From Thraustochytrium sp. TN22 (taxonomy: Eukaryota > Sar > Bigyra > Thraustochytrida > Thraustochytriidae), in NCBI GenBank assembly GCA_013306675.1, contig JABLUY010000094.1:59656-123655 (forward strand): DNA of 64,000 nt. The letters are read 5' to 3'. A program made the translations under genes and the position numbers. The notes beneath the pieces were generated by a model. The model was given only the letters and a program-made list of their open reading frames with translations, did no database searches and was not told the origin of the DNA. Each line of letters opens with the position of its first letter. The stretch's first letter is position 1. Positions 1 to 11,400 of the stretch are shown piece by piece.

Positions 1-1688
1 AGCCACGCGATGGCGCTCATGACGTCGATGGGAAGTACGCCGAGGTTGGCGAGGTGGTCCCAGTGCTTTTCCGGTAAGAGCGCTCGCACGGCGCCGTAGG
101 TGAGGCCGTCAAAGTCGGCAAAGGGAAAGGCGCCGTTGATATTGACTGGAACGCACTTCTTGCGCTCGCGCTGCGCCAAGACGAGCTGCGCGAGGCAGTG
201 CTTGGACCGCAGGTAGGCCGGCGTGAGCAGCGGGCAGAGCACCTTGGCCAGGCGCACAGTGGCCAGGCCTTCGTCGAGGTCCTGCAGGGCATCCTCGTCC
301 TGGAAGGAGAGCGCAAAGTCACGGCCCAAGCCATCGTTGAGCCCCTGCACAAACCAGGCGGCGAGGTCGCCGTCGTCCTGGTAAGAGACGAAGATGGTGT
401 GGCGCACGCCGCGCGCACGGCAGGCGGCGAAACAGGCGGCGCGAGAGAGGCCGGAGCTCGCGGCGAGGTCACGGTCGCGCTCGGCCTCGACGCTGGTCTG
501 CGGAACCGCGCGCGAGGCGCCGCCCGGGCCAAGCCCACAGCCGCAGAACGAAGCGACAAACTCGCGCGCGCGATCGCCGAGCGAGTCTGCCGATTCAAAG
601 TGAAAGACGCCAACCTCAGCCTCGTTGTAAGGACGAATGCGGCGCAAGATGCCAAAGGCGAAGCGCAGCTTGGCAACGGCCTTGCTGCCCTTGAAGAGCA
701 CGGCATTGCCGTGCGGCAGGCCCTCCTCGAACTCCGCGAAAAGCAGCGGCCGCGCGGCCTCCGACGCGATGACGAGGCCCTGCCCGTGCAGCTTGCCGTC
801 CATAAAGGTGCCCAGGTAGACCAGCGTCTCTACCTTGCTCTGCAGGCGCGGCAGGACTGCCATGTCGAACCAGAGCGATTCCGCGAAGACGCCCGACGGG
901 ACGTCCCAGAGCTCCGGCCGCAGGTACTCGGGTGAGAAGAACCGGCTCAGCCCGTGCTCGCGGACGATCTGCGCGAAGAGTTCGCGCTGACGGTTCGGGT
1001 CTGCGGCGCGCGGCAAAAAGTACTCGGTGGCGAAGCGGCCGATGCGACGCCCGGCAACCAGGCCGGCGCCCGCGGCCGACACCCCGGGCGCCAGTGCCGG
1101 CGCAAGCCTCGCCGTGGCCGCCGCACGCACCGCGCTGGCCCTTCCACGAATTGCCGCTGCGGCGGGGCTACCTGCGCTCGATGGAGCCTCCGTCTTGGCG
1201 CTCGGCGTGACGAGGTCAGCGGCGGTGGCCGCGACCGCCGCGCCGACCGGGTCCTCATCCCCGGAGTACGGCGCGGCGAGCGGCACGGTGCCAGAGCTCA
1301 AAATGTGCAGCGTCGCGGCGCTGGCGCCCAGGTCGTCGCCCGAGACGGCCGCGGCCAGCCCCTCGGGCAGCACGCTGGCCAGCAGGCTGCTCAGCACGGC
1401 GCGCAGCGGCACGGCGAGCGGGACGGCGGCCGCCGGCGCGAGCGCCGCTGCGGCCCACAAGCCGCCAAAGAAGCCTGCGGCGACCATGGCCGCGCCGCCC
1501 AGCACGCTGCTCTGCACCAGCCTGGCGTCGCGGCCCTCGCGCTCCGCCTTGCGCAGCGGCAGCGGGTCGTCGTCCGCATCGCCCGCGCGCCACCCCGGCC
1601 TGAACGCGAACCGCAGCAGCGTCGCCTGCTCGTCGCTGTCCAGGAACTGCGCGTGCGTCACGCGCCCCAGCGTCTCGCGGTGCGCCAT
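1..1688 (-). CDS. TIR-domain protein with MORN-like motifs (3' end beyond window)
   Basis: The minus frame is open from an in-frame stop at 1740-1742 to the left edge, so the C-terminus is missing; the first ATG is at 1686-1688, giving about 562 visible codons. In order I see a charged N-terminus, a hydrophobic Ala/Leu/Val/Gly stretch at about residues 58-100 (possible membrane segment), an Ala-rich linker, two degenerate MORN-like motifs (GTFMDGKLHGQG near 293-304 and FEEGLPHGN near 319-327), and a TIR-like domain from about 429. The TIR part has box 1 (HTIFVSYQDD), the FQDEDALQDLDEGLATV helix region, a PAYLRSKHCLAQL segment and a closing VPVNI strand. In NADase-type TIR domains the SxxCxxE position carries the catalytic Glu; here it reads Gln (about residue 501), so an adaptor-like or inactive TIR is possible. 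It lies downstream of giant gene A1 on the same strand. TIR assignment is by eye, fairly sure; MORN is weaker. Confidence 0.72.
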   Translation of the reverse strand, partial: MAHRETLGRVTHAQFLDSDEQATLLRFAFRPGWRAGDADDDPLPLRKAEREGRDARLVQSSVLGGAAMVAAGFFGGLWAAAALAPAAAVPLAVPLRAVLSSLLASVLPEGLAAAVSGDDLGASAATLHILSSGTVPLAAPYSGDEDPVGAAVAATAADLVTPSAKTEAPSSAGSPAAAAIRGRASAVRAAATARLAPALAPGVSAAGAGLVAGRRIGRFATEYFLPRAADPNRQRELFAQIVREHGLSRFFSPEYLRPELWDVPSGVFAESLWFDMAVLPRLQSKVETLVYLGTFMDGKLHGQGLVIASEAARPLLFAEFEEGLPHGNAVLFKGSKAVAKLRFAFGILRRIRPYNEAEVGVFHFESADSLGDRAREFVASFCGCGLGPGGASRAVPQTSVEAERDRDLAASSGLSRAACFAACRARGVRHTIFVSYQDDGDLAAWFVQGLNDGLGRDFALSFQDEDALQDLDEGLATVRLAKVLCPLLTPAYLRSKHCLAQLVLAQRERKKCVPVNINGAFPFADFDGLTYGAVRALLPEKHWDHLANLGVLPIDVMSAIAW

Positions 1689-2494
1689 CCCGCGCCGCCG
1701 CCGCCCCTGCCCGCCGCGCGCCGCCCCCCTGCGGCCGCGTTAGGTATTGCTGCCCGTGCCGGACAGTAGGCGCCACGAGCACGTGGTGCACGTGCGGCGC
1801 GTGCGCACCTGATGGGCGGGCGGTGACGCTGGTGACGCAGACAGACCGCGGAGGGCTGGCTGCGACGGGCTGCGGCGGCCGGCCCCGGGCAGTGCCGCCG
1901 GCCGGCCTCCGAGCCCCCGAGGCCCTCGGTGGCCGCTCTGTGCAAGACGCGGCGCAGCGCGCGAGGCAGGCGTGACGCATGGGGTTCTGCATGGCGAAGC
2001 AGAGCACACAGCACGCAAGTTCGCCTTTTGGGCTCGAGTCTTCTTCTTCTCGCGACCAGACGTCTGGCACGAACTTGAACTCACAGTCAGGCGCGTCGCA
2101 GCGGCATTGGCCTCTGCAACGAGGCGTCGGACAACAAAGGGAGCATGAGGAGCTCCACTGGCATTGGTTGCGGCGGTGCTGGCGCCGGCACGCGGCGCCC
2201 GGCGCCGGCGGCGCGCGCTCATGACTTTCGAAGCGCCTCGGCGCTCCTCAAGTCACGTGTACAAGGCGCGCTTCAAGTGTGCTGTAAGCACCACCGGTAG
2301 CGCAGGGTGCCGGGTGCCGCGGCGCCACCGCAGAATGCACGTCCGAGTCAAGCTTTCAAATGGCGACAGCGGCCTTGACTCAGTGGCCCGGGCCTCGACT
2401 GTACTGTGCAAAATGTATCTTGTCTTCTTTCTTATTTCTTCGTGTCTCGCAACAGGCTCGCCGCCTTGCTTCAGCTCGAAACCTGATCTCGTCC
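1689..2494. other. Intergenic region between A1 3' end and TIR gene 5' end
   Basis: About 800 bp without a recognisable gene. It should hold the 3' UTR of A1 (high coordinates) and the promoter and 5' UTR of the TIR gene (low coordinates). GC content falls between about 2400 and 2450. On the minus strand, an AAGAAATAAG stretch at 2431-2440 lies about 55-65 bases beyond the A1 stop and could serve as a weak polyadenylation signal. Short open frames here show no family resemblance. Confidence 0.5.
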
Positions 2495-5400
2495 TCACTC
2501 TGCGCGAATGGCCTCTTCAACAGCGTCGCAGAGCTCCTTGGGCTCAATGCAGATGGTGACGTCGTGGCCGGTCCCAGCGCGACGTTGCTCACGGAACGAG
2601 TCCACTGCTTCGGCGAACTTGCGGAGGGCAAGTTCGGGCAGGGAGATTTGATTGTGAGCGGCTCGCACCTCATCCAGGTTCACCCTCGTGCCGGGTGTGA
2701 CCAAGAGGTAGCGCTGGTCGTCCCGCAAAAGGTCAAAGGTGGAGCGCAGCAGGCCGGTTGCATAGGTCTCCCGAATCGGCGACGACGCGATGCCAGCCGT
2801 GTAGAAGGCGGCAGAGGCGTCCTTCTTGATGGCCGCCACGTCGGCCGTCTGGGCGCGACCCTGGGCGAGGAGCCAGAGTCGACGCTGCAGAGGGTGCCAA
2901 GCAGCCTGGACATCGACCTCGTGCAGCGCAACAGCCTCGGCGACATCCGGAAACTTGACCGGGTCGAGCAGCGGCGCGAAGAAACCGCGCCACAGCAGCG
3001 GAACGCGCGAAGCGGCATCGCGGCTCATGTGCCACTCGGAGAGTCCAACGAGCAGGGTGGTGAGGAAGTGCTCGCGGCGGCCGCGGTCCTTGGCGCGCGT
3101 CGCACGCAGCGACGCAACGTTGTCAGGCGCCCACGCCAGCGCCTTGGCGAGCTCCTCGCGGGGCACGAAGCGCTCCACCAAGTGCCGCGTGTTGATCGGA
3201 TCCTCCTCGCACATGAGGAGCGTCCAGACGGCGGCTCGGTACGGGCTGCAGTGGCCATGCTGGTCGGCGTCCTCCTCGAATGCACCACTCCGGAGGACGT
3301 ACTTGGCGAGCTTGAGCGCATCGTCGGAGAGAGAGCCCTGCAGGAGATCCACGAGATTCTGCCGCTCCAGGGCGCGCAGGACCATCGCCGGAGAGCGGCA
3401 TGCCGAAAGGAGAACCACAAAGTCACTCAGGGCCACCACGTCGCGCTCCCGCCACTCCTTTTCGTACACGTCGCGGAAGTTGATGCTGTGGCCGCGACGC
3501 AGGGCATCCGACATGGCCTCCAGCGACTCGTAGCTGCCGCCCCAGCTGAAAGTCTTGCATCTCGTCTCCGTGACGCTCGCTCGATCGCTCAGCTGGTGTG
3601 GAAAGCCCACCTGGTCGATGAATGTGGTCGAAAAGATCACCTCGGGCGAGATAAGCTTGGACCGCGACACCTTGCGGTCTGTGACCGCAGTGTGCATCAT
3701 GCAGCACCACGCTGCGATCTTGGTGGCCGGAGACACCCCATTCGCGCCGCGCAAGTCGCGCTCCACGAAGTCGGGGAAGTCACGGCCCGCGTCCGTTGGC
3801 CAAGCCAGCAGCGCCGCCTGGACCATGGCGCCCACGGGACTCTTCTTGGTTCCCACGCGTAGAAACACCTCCTTGGCGATGGGGGCGCGCGCGTCGGGGT
3901 CCCCCGTCGGCACCGCATCGCCCTCGAGCGCCTCCATGGCCACAAGGAAGGCGCTCACAAAGTCATGCGCGGTCAGCTCCGACAGCCGCGGCATCTTCTT
4001 GCATAGCTGCTCCTGCAGCTGTGAAGAAGAGTTCTGAGCTAGCGCGACATTCAGCGCTTCAATCATGCGGAGCGAAATGGACTCGCCGCCAAAGAGGGCG
4101 CGGCTCAGGTGGAACCATAGCGTGATAGCCCAGGGCTTTTGAATGTTCGTCCGCTTTGTCAGCACCTCGTGGATGAGCGTAGCTGGTAGCCGAGCATTGA
4201 ACACCGACGCGCCAAGCGGTTCCAAAAGGGCGTCGTCACTGGCGCCCTTGCGGTTGGCGATCAGCAGCACGCGCAGTCGGGCTTGCTGGGTAGCAAGCCA
4301 CGTGAAAAGCTCCCGCTTGTGGGCGCTCGACAGCATGTGGTACTCGTCCACCACCAAGTACATGCGGCCGCCCTCCAGCGGGACCTTGCGTGCCAGCACG
4401 GTGGCCAGAGCCGTATCCACAAGCTCATCGTCCGACCCGTCAACGTAGGCGTCGCCTAATCCGCCATCGTTCATGAGCTTCTTGAGCTCGTCCGAGAAGT
4501 GGCTCTTACCGGCGCCTGGTGGCGAGACCAGCAGAACAATGCCGGACTCCTCCTTGAGAAGCACCTCCTTGACGGCCTCGCGGTAGTCGACCTTGTTTCC
4601 GAGCTCACTGCCCCCGCCGCCCGAGCCGTCCTCTTGCGGCAGCCACCGCGGCGACGCTGACTCGGCCGTTTGTGCCCCGCGAATTGGTGGCACCGAGGGG
4701 GGTGCACCAGGAGAAGCAGCGGCAGTCGGAGACGGAGAAGCACTTGCGTCCGCACTTGCGAGAAACTTGATGTCCTCGTTCATGTCGCTTGTTGGCGATG
4801 AGATGCCTTCCCCGCTCGTCTGACCACTCGGCACGAGGGCGGCGCTGAGCGCCTCGTTTAGCTTGCTCCAGTCGTTGTTCGCCTGCAGAATCGTCTCCGC
4901 GAGCGATTTGTCCACTTCGAACTCGTGCACCGGACGTTGCGCCAAGATTGCCGGGCGTTGCAGGTCCTTGCAGCTCGTTAGCAGCCGCGACAGGCTCTGA
5001 GGCGCCCGCGTCAGCACACAACGGTCGCGATTCTCCCCGAAGTTCCAAGAGGTGTCGCACTCCTCCAGGTAAACGAAGCGCCAAGGGTGGTGCTTCGAGT
5101 ACTCGGCGATCCACTTGAGCAGCTGATCGCTGATGGTCGGCAGACCGCGCACCCAGACCAGCCAGGTAAACTCCGAAAAGCTTCCGATGATGCGTAGGTA
5201 CATGCTCGCGTCGTCGCGCGCGTTGATGAGACTGTCGTGGCCTAGGTCGCACTCCACCGGCACGATGCCATGCCGCTGCAGCACCTCGCGCTCCTGTCGC
5301 CGAACGACATGGACGCCATACATGCTGTTCTTGCGCGCGATCAGCTTGCGAACGCCTGGCGTGATGGCGTACACGCGCGTGAGCTGCTCGCGCACCGACT

Positions 5401-8400
5401 CCTCCGGAGGCATGGCCGCCGCCACGCAGTTGGCAATCACCAAGAGGTTGACGTCCTCGCCGCTCTCCTCCTCCTCCTCCAGAAACGACTCGCTAGGGCC
5501 CACTCCATGCCGTGTCAGTGCTGGCGGCGTGCAGGACGGCGACCCAAAGCGCAGCGAGTCCATCATGAAGTGCTTGACGCTCAGTGGCAGCGGGCTGCGA
5601 GCGAGCTTGGCGAGCCACTCCAGCAGGCGGTCGCGATGATCTGCAACGCGCGACTTGTCGCACGCTTTCAGCGCGCGCTCCAGGAGCCGCGCGTGGAAGA
5701 TGTACGCAATTGGCAGGCCATGAGCGTCCGAGTACTGCACCTTGAGCTGCCGGGTGTCTAGCGGGACGAAGTACACCTCGTGATCGCGTTCCCGTCCGTG
5801 CAGCGCCCACACCAGCTGGTTTGAGCCTCGCGGCGTTCCATACCCCCCGATTTTGTACTCAAAGAGACCGGACTGCTGCGCCTGCGGCTGCCTTTGCTCG
5901 AGGGCAACACCTGCGTTCGGGGTGTCATCGGATGCGTCGTCGGCGTCCTCAGTCTCGTGGCCGCGGTCGCCACCTCGCATGATCGGCCGCTCCGCGTTCC
6001 GAACGCGGTCGCGCACGGCTTGGCTCACCTCGTCCTGCGCCTTCATCATCTTGCGTTCTGGCTTGCGCTCGGGCGTGTCCTCGATTTCTTCATCGCTGTC
6101 GTAGAACTCCTGCGTGTAGACCCGCTCCCCAGATGGCTCGTGCTCCTTATCGAGCAAGGTCAGCAGCCGAAGGCCCGTCTTGCGGAAATCTTCCTTGGCG
6201 ATCTGCGCATGCAAGGCTACCAGCTTGTTCCGCAGGGTCGGGTCGGCTCGTTGTGTGTTGCCCAGAGAGAGCTCCAGATTGTGCTTCACCAGCTCGAGCA
6301 CGAAGATGAGCTGCGACCGCGCCTCCTCGTTCGTTGTCGTCATAATCACGCCGAGAGCGCGCTGAAGAGCGTTCTTGATGTCTGCGTCGCCGCCGATACG
6401 CTCGGCCACCTCCGGAACAATGGTATGCTTCCCGGCGTTGCGCCGGATCTCCTCAAGGCGGTCCAGGAGCCAGTTCACGCGGTTCCATTCGGCGTCTTTG
6501 TAAGTGCCATACGGACCCAGCGGTTCGTGCTCTTCCTTGTCGTCGTCGTCGAGTTCGTCCTCGTCTTCGTCAAACGGCTCCCTAATGTCCGTGTTCTCAT
6601 CTTCTGCGTGGTCCTTGCCGCCACCATTCTGGCCATCGCCGTCACCTCCATCTACGAGGTCTTCCGCGGCTTCGGGATTCGCACGGGCGCCTTGCCGAGC
6701 GCCCGTACCCCACCCGCCCTTGCGTTCGTCCTCTCGAAATTGCGCGATGCGCTGGAGCGCATCTCGAACGGTGGGGACCCGGTCGTCGCCTGGCGCCGCA
6801 ATGGTGCAGGCCGCTTGCACCAGGCACTCCAGAATGAGAACGACCTCCTCGTGGAAGTTGAAAGCCGCCAGCCGGTGGCTCTCGACGATCGTGTGCAGGA
6901 AGAGCTCGGGCTGCTCGACATCCGCCTCATTCATGGTGGCCATGAGCATCACCCAGGTGCCATGTTGCGTCTTGCGCAGGTAAAAGCCGCGGCCCAGGAT
7001 GGTGGAGTTGTTCGGCAGACTCTGGAAGAGCTCCCACGTCTCGCCGTTGTTTGCGAACACGTGCGCAATGTCCGCGCCCTCGCCCAGGTCGCCGTCAAAG
7101 GAGAACGGGCTATGACGCACGTACCGCACAGGCTCCTCATCATCCTGTGACATGGGCCGGCGCAGCACGGGATGAAGTCCTGGCGCCACTTCGAGAACGC
7201 CATACGATGGCTCTGTCTTGACCCGAAGAAGGCTGCGCGCCGAAACCAAGCTCGCCGCACGACTCGATGGCGAGTCGCTTGCCCTTTGCATCGCAAGGAC
7301 GAGGTCCAGCGTGGCCTGATCGTCCATCCCGCCGTAAGACCGCTCGTGCACGGCGCCAGGAGCGTGAAGCACTTGGTGCAGGTCGTTGCCAGACTGCTGC
7401 ATGTCGCTCGCAGAGTCAGTCTGCGGGTGCTGCGGAGCTCCACCTTGTTCGGCCTCGCCCTGCTCCGTAGCCGTCGCGCCGGCCCCGGTGCGGAAGGGCA
7501 AGAGCCGCCCCACGAGACAGTTCCTGTAAAGATTGAACGCGGCGTCGCTCATCGGGGCGTGCCCAGCGATCGTCGCGCTAGGCCGGCTTTGCTGGCGAAT
7601 GAGGCCACGCAGGTTTTGAGCAAACTGATCGCCATCCAGAAGCTGCCCGACCGTTCCCTCAGCGCCCTGGTTGCGGTCCACCCCGATCACGGTCCATTTC
7701 TCGTCACGGATCCTTTTGAAGATGCCTTGCACGTTGAGCGCGAGAGCCTGGCCGTCCTTGAAGACATTTTGACTCATGTACTCGATCTCCGCTAGGCACG
7801 TATTTGAAAGAACTGCGGTCTGTGGCCAGCGCTTGTGGAAGGTCTCCAGCATCGTGACGACCGTCTTGCCCTCCGTGAGCGGGGTCAGACCTAGAATGAC
7901 AAAGAGTCTGTCGGAGACCGTGGCGACGAGCTTCTCGCGTACCTCCTCTTCGCTTGTGGAGAGGCCTGCAGACAGCGCCTCGAAGGCTGTTGTCACGAGT
8001 GTTTCCTTCTTGCGCAGGCCCAGGAGAAAGCTGCCCGCCATGCGCAGCGTCGCCCATTCGGCCTCGCCTGCTGTGGCGAGCGCCGCTCCAACCAGCTGGA
8101 AAAGGTCGCGCACGATTGACACGTACTCCTCCGTGGCCGCGGCACGCAGCGCGCGCTCCGCAAGCTCTTGGGCGTCGCCTTGATCTTGAGCGACTGCTTG
8201 CGCCAGCAAGAGCACCTGCTGCGAGGTGATGGCGATGGAGTTTGGCGAGAAGAGCGCGTCCATGGCCCCACCGAATTCGTCCACGTAGCGAGCGTCGATG
8301 ACCACAGGCAGCGGGCAGAAGACAAACTCGTCGGCAGCGATTCCAGTGCCGTTCGCGATGGTGGTCACCGCTGTCGTGGCCATCTTCCGCGACGCATCGT

Positions 8401-11400
8401 CGGCGAGCGCGACGAAAGTGGCCAGGTCCTCCGGGCGGAGGCCCGCCTGGCGGAACCAGGCGAGTAGCGTCAGGCCGGTATGCACAACGGTAGGGACGTG
8501 CAAGTTGCTCATGTTCTGGCTGTACAGAGCCTTCATCGCCGTCTCGAGATGAATGAGCAGACGCAGGTTGTGCTTGAGCGTACTCGCGGAAAAGCCCTCT
8601 TGCACGCGTGGGAAAGCGAGGTCAGCGCTCCACGTTTTCGGCGCGTGCAGTCCTGCCGGGCCGCTCTCCTTGAGAATCTCGTACGCGTACTGGATGCACT
8701 CACGCGGGAGCTCGCGCGCAGGCTCGACACGCAACACATAGGGCGGATAACGGGAGGAATTCCGCTGCGCGAGGATCAAGGCCTCGCTGGCGTGGGCTTG
8801 CTCATGTGTGCCCATGAAGCGCGTCTTGAGGCTCGCGAGCGCTTCCCCTGGAAGCGTGTGAGGCATGACCGAGAAGATCGCCAGCAACGAGAGCGGGTCC
8901 GTGCTTGCTTTGCAGGCTTTGGGCAGCACATCGCCTTGGACCGTTTGCCTGAATTCATTCCACTGCGTCAAATCTTCCGGCAAAAGGGCGATGGGAAGAT
9001 TGTAGGCCGGATTCGCCGCCCACGCGAACCACGCGAGCACACGCGTGCCAAGCGACAAGGGCGTTTGCGAGACCTTCCAGATCCGAACAGTCGCCTTTAG
9101 AAGCTCTTCACGCGCCCTGGAGCCCTCGAAGAACCGACGATGGTAGCGCAGCATGCCGCTGATGTCGACGTCGCTTGGCCGGGCGAAGTGCTCCACATAA
9201 AGGTCCACGAGCACGGGCGAGGACACCAAATCAAGGTTTGCCTCGCAGGCGCTCAGCTCGTCAAGCATGAGCATTCCACGCGCCGCGGAGAGGATTGCCA
9301 AGCTGGCCACCGATTCGGCCGCCTCACCGTAGATATCCACGAGCACATCTCCGACCGCGGTGATATCTTCCTCGTCCTCGTCGTGGTCGCCGTGGTCGTC
9401 ATCGTCAGCGTCTTCCAAGCCTCCTTCTTCAGCCTCGCCTCGTGGTGCCGTGACTGCTGTTGACCTGAGTTGCTGCTCCCGCAGAAGCCAGCACACTTGC
9501 AGGCACACGTTGAAGCGAGCCCAGTCCACGACGCCATCGGCGAAGTCAGGCGCAATTGCATCGAGCATGGACTTGAGGAAGTCTGCTTGCGCGCGGGCGT
9601 CCCTGTTCCCTTGAATGGCGGGAAGCACGTGTTCCACGACGAGGCGCGCGAAGGGCTCGCCGCCGGGTTGGCCACTTCTGAGCAGCAGTGCATTGGGATG
9701 CTTGCGTGCACCATGTGCGAGCACCTCCGCCAGGGCTGCGGCAGAGATATGCGTGTGCCAGCCTGGCGTGGAGCGCATGCGGCGCAGCTGTTGCCACATG
9801 CTGTCGTCGTCTGCACCGCTAGCCCATGCCACGAGGCCGCCAACGCGGCCTTGAATCGCCTGCGCGCTTTGAGGCAGCCGCTCACGCCAGCTCGAATGGA
9901 GAGAGAGGGCAAGCAGGGCCGCACCCAGCTTCAAATTCGGCGCGTGGCGGAAGATGTCTTCCACCAGCTGCCGGTCCTCGTCCCGCGGCGACAAGACCAG
10001 CTCGGCCACCTTGGGCTGCGCCAGCAGCGCCGAGGGCGGATCGTCGAGCTGTACGAGCGCCTGCACGAGTCGCTTCTCGAGGACGCGATCCCCTGTGCCT
10101 TCAGCACCGTTCCCTGAAGCCTTGAAGTCAAACTGCAAGTCAGAGTGCAGAAAGTCACGCACGAGGCGCGCGAAGGAGGCCTCATCGGCGGCGCCCTCTT
10201 CACTGCCCTGGTTCCGCAGGATGGACCAGGCCAGGGCCGCAACTCTGTGCCGCAACTCGTCGTGCACCACTGCGCCGCGGCCGCCCTCGTCACCGCCGCC
10301 GCTGCTGATGCCATCTGCCGCTTCGTCGTCAGCGGCCAGCGCAGACCGAATGGAATCTAGATCATCGCTCAGGCGGGTCACAACGATCTTGGAGAGCGGG
10401 AGGGACGCCATGCGGTTTTTGCTCAGTGAGAGGCTCAGGAGAAGTCGCAGCGGCGACTCTTGCAGCAGGTGCTGCAGGACCGGTGTCGGAATCTCCGGCG
10501 TGCGCGACCACGTGTGGTCCACGACGTTCCAGTCCAGGTCGGCGCCGCGGATTGCTGTTTGCTCAATAATGTCGCTCAGCGGCGTCATGGAGTCGCCGCG
10601 ACCCGGGTCCACAAAGAAGCAGTCCTTGGCAGCCTTGTTTGCTCTCCGAAAAGCGGCTTCGTCAACCAAGGGGAGGTCGCGCACCTCGACTGGGCTGCAG
10701 AGGATCTCGCCTGGGTTGTCGATGCGGTTGATGTTGTACTGGGGGTCGATCTCAGACCACGGCGTGAAGGCCTCTGGGGCGCGCAGGCACGCGATGTAGG
10801 CCCAGACACGCATCGCCTGCGGCGCGAGGAGCATGGCTGGGTCCGTGGCCACGTCGCTAAAGTGGACCAGGCTCGCGGCATCCTTCGCGTGATACCACAG
10901 TACGCGCGCGAGCAAGTCGCCGAGAAGGGGCCCCGCCGCCGCGCCGCGCGCGCCTGCCAAAGAGGGGGTAAAGTCCAGCGATGGTGGTTCCTTCGCGCGG
11001 AGTGTGAGGAGCATGCGCTGCAGCAGACCGGGCTTGGGCGCGAGCCGCAGAGCGAACTCGCTCAGAAAGCCCGGCACATCGATGGGGTCCTTCTCCTCGA
11101 GAAAATTGCGGAGTGCCGCGCGGTCGCCCGGCGTGAGGACAAGGTGCGGGCCGAGCAACGCGCGGAGGCCGAGCACCAGTCTGTCCTCACGCTGGTCTTC
11201 GGGCACGTGCGCTCTCGCATAGACAATCTTAATCTGCTCGGATGCCGTCCTACCATCCGCGCCCGTGTGCTGAAAGGTCGTGAGGTCGCGGGTCGCGGCG
11301 TTCACCACGAGAAGCAGAGGCAGGCCTCGCGCGGCACAGTGCGAGATGATAACCTGCAGGCGATCGCGCACTAGAAGCTGCGCGTGCAGAAGCACGACGA

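Noticed and set aside
1255-2070. Minus-strand frame of 271 codons overlapping the TIR gene start
   Set aside because: It is out of frame with the TIR protein over the overlap and is Arg/Ala-rich without motifs.
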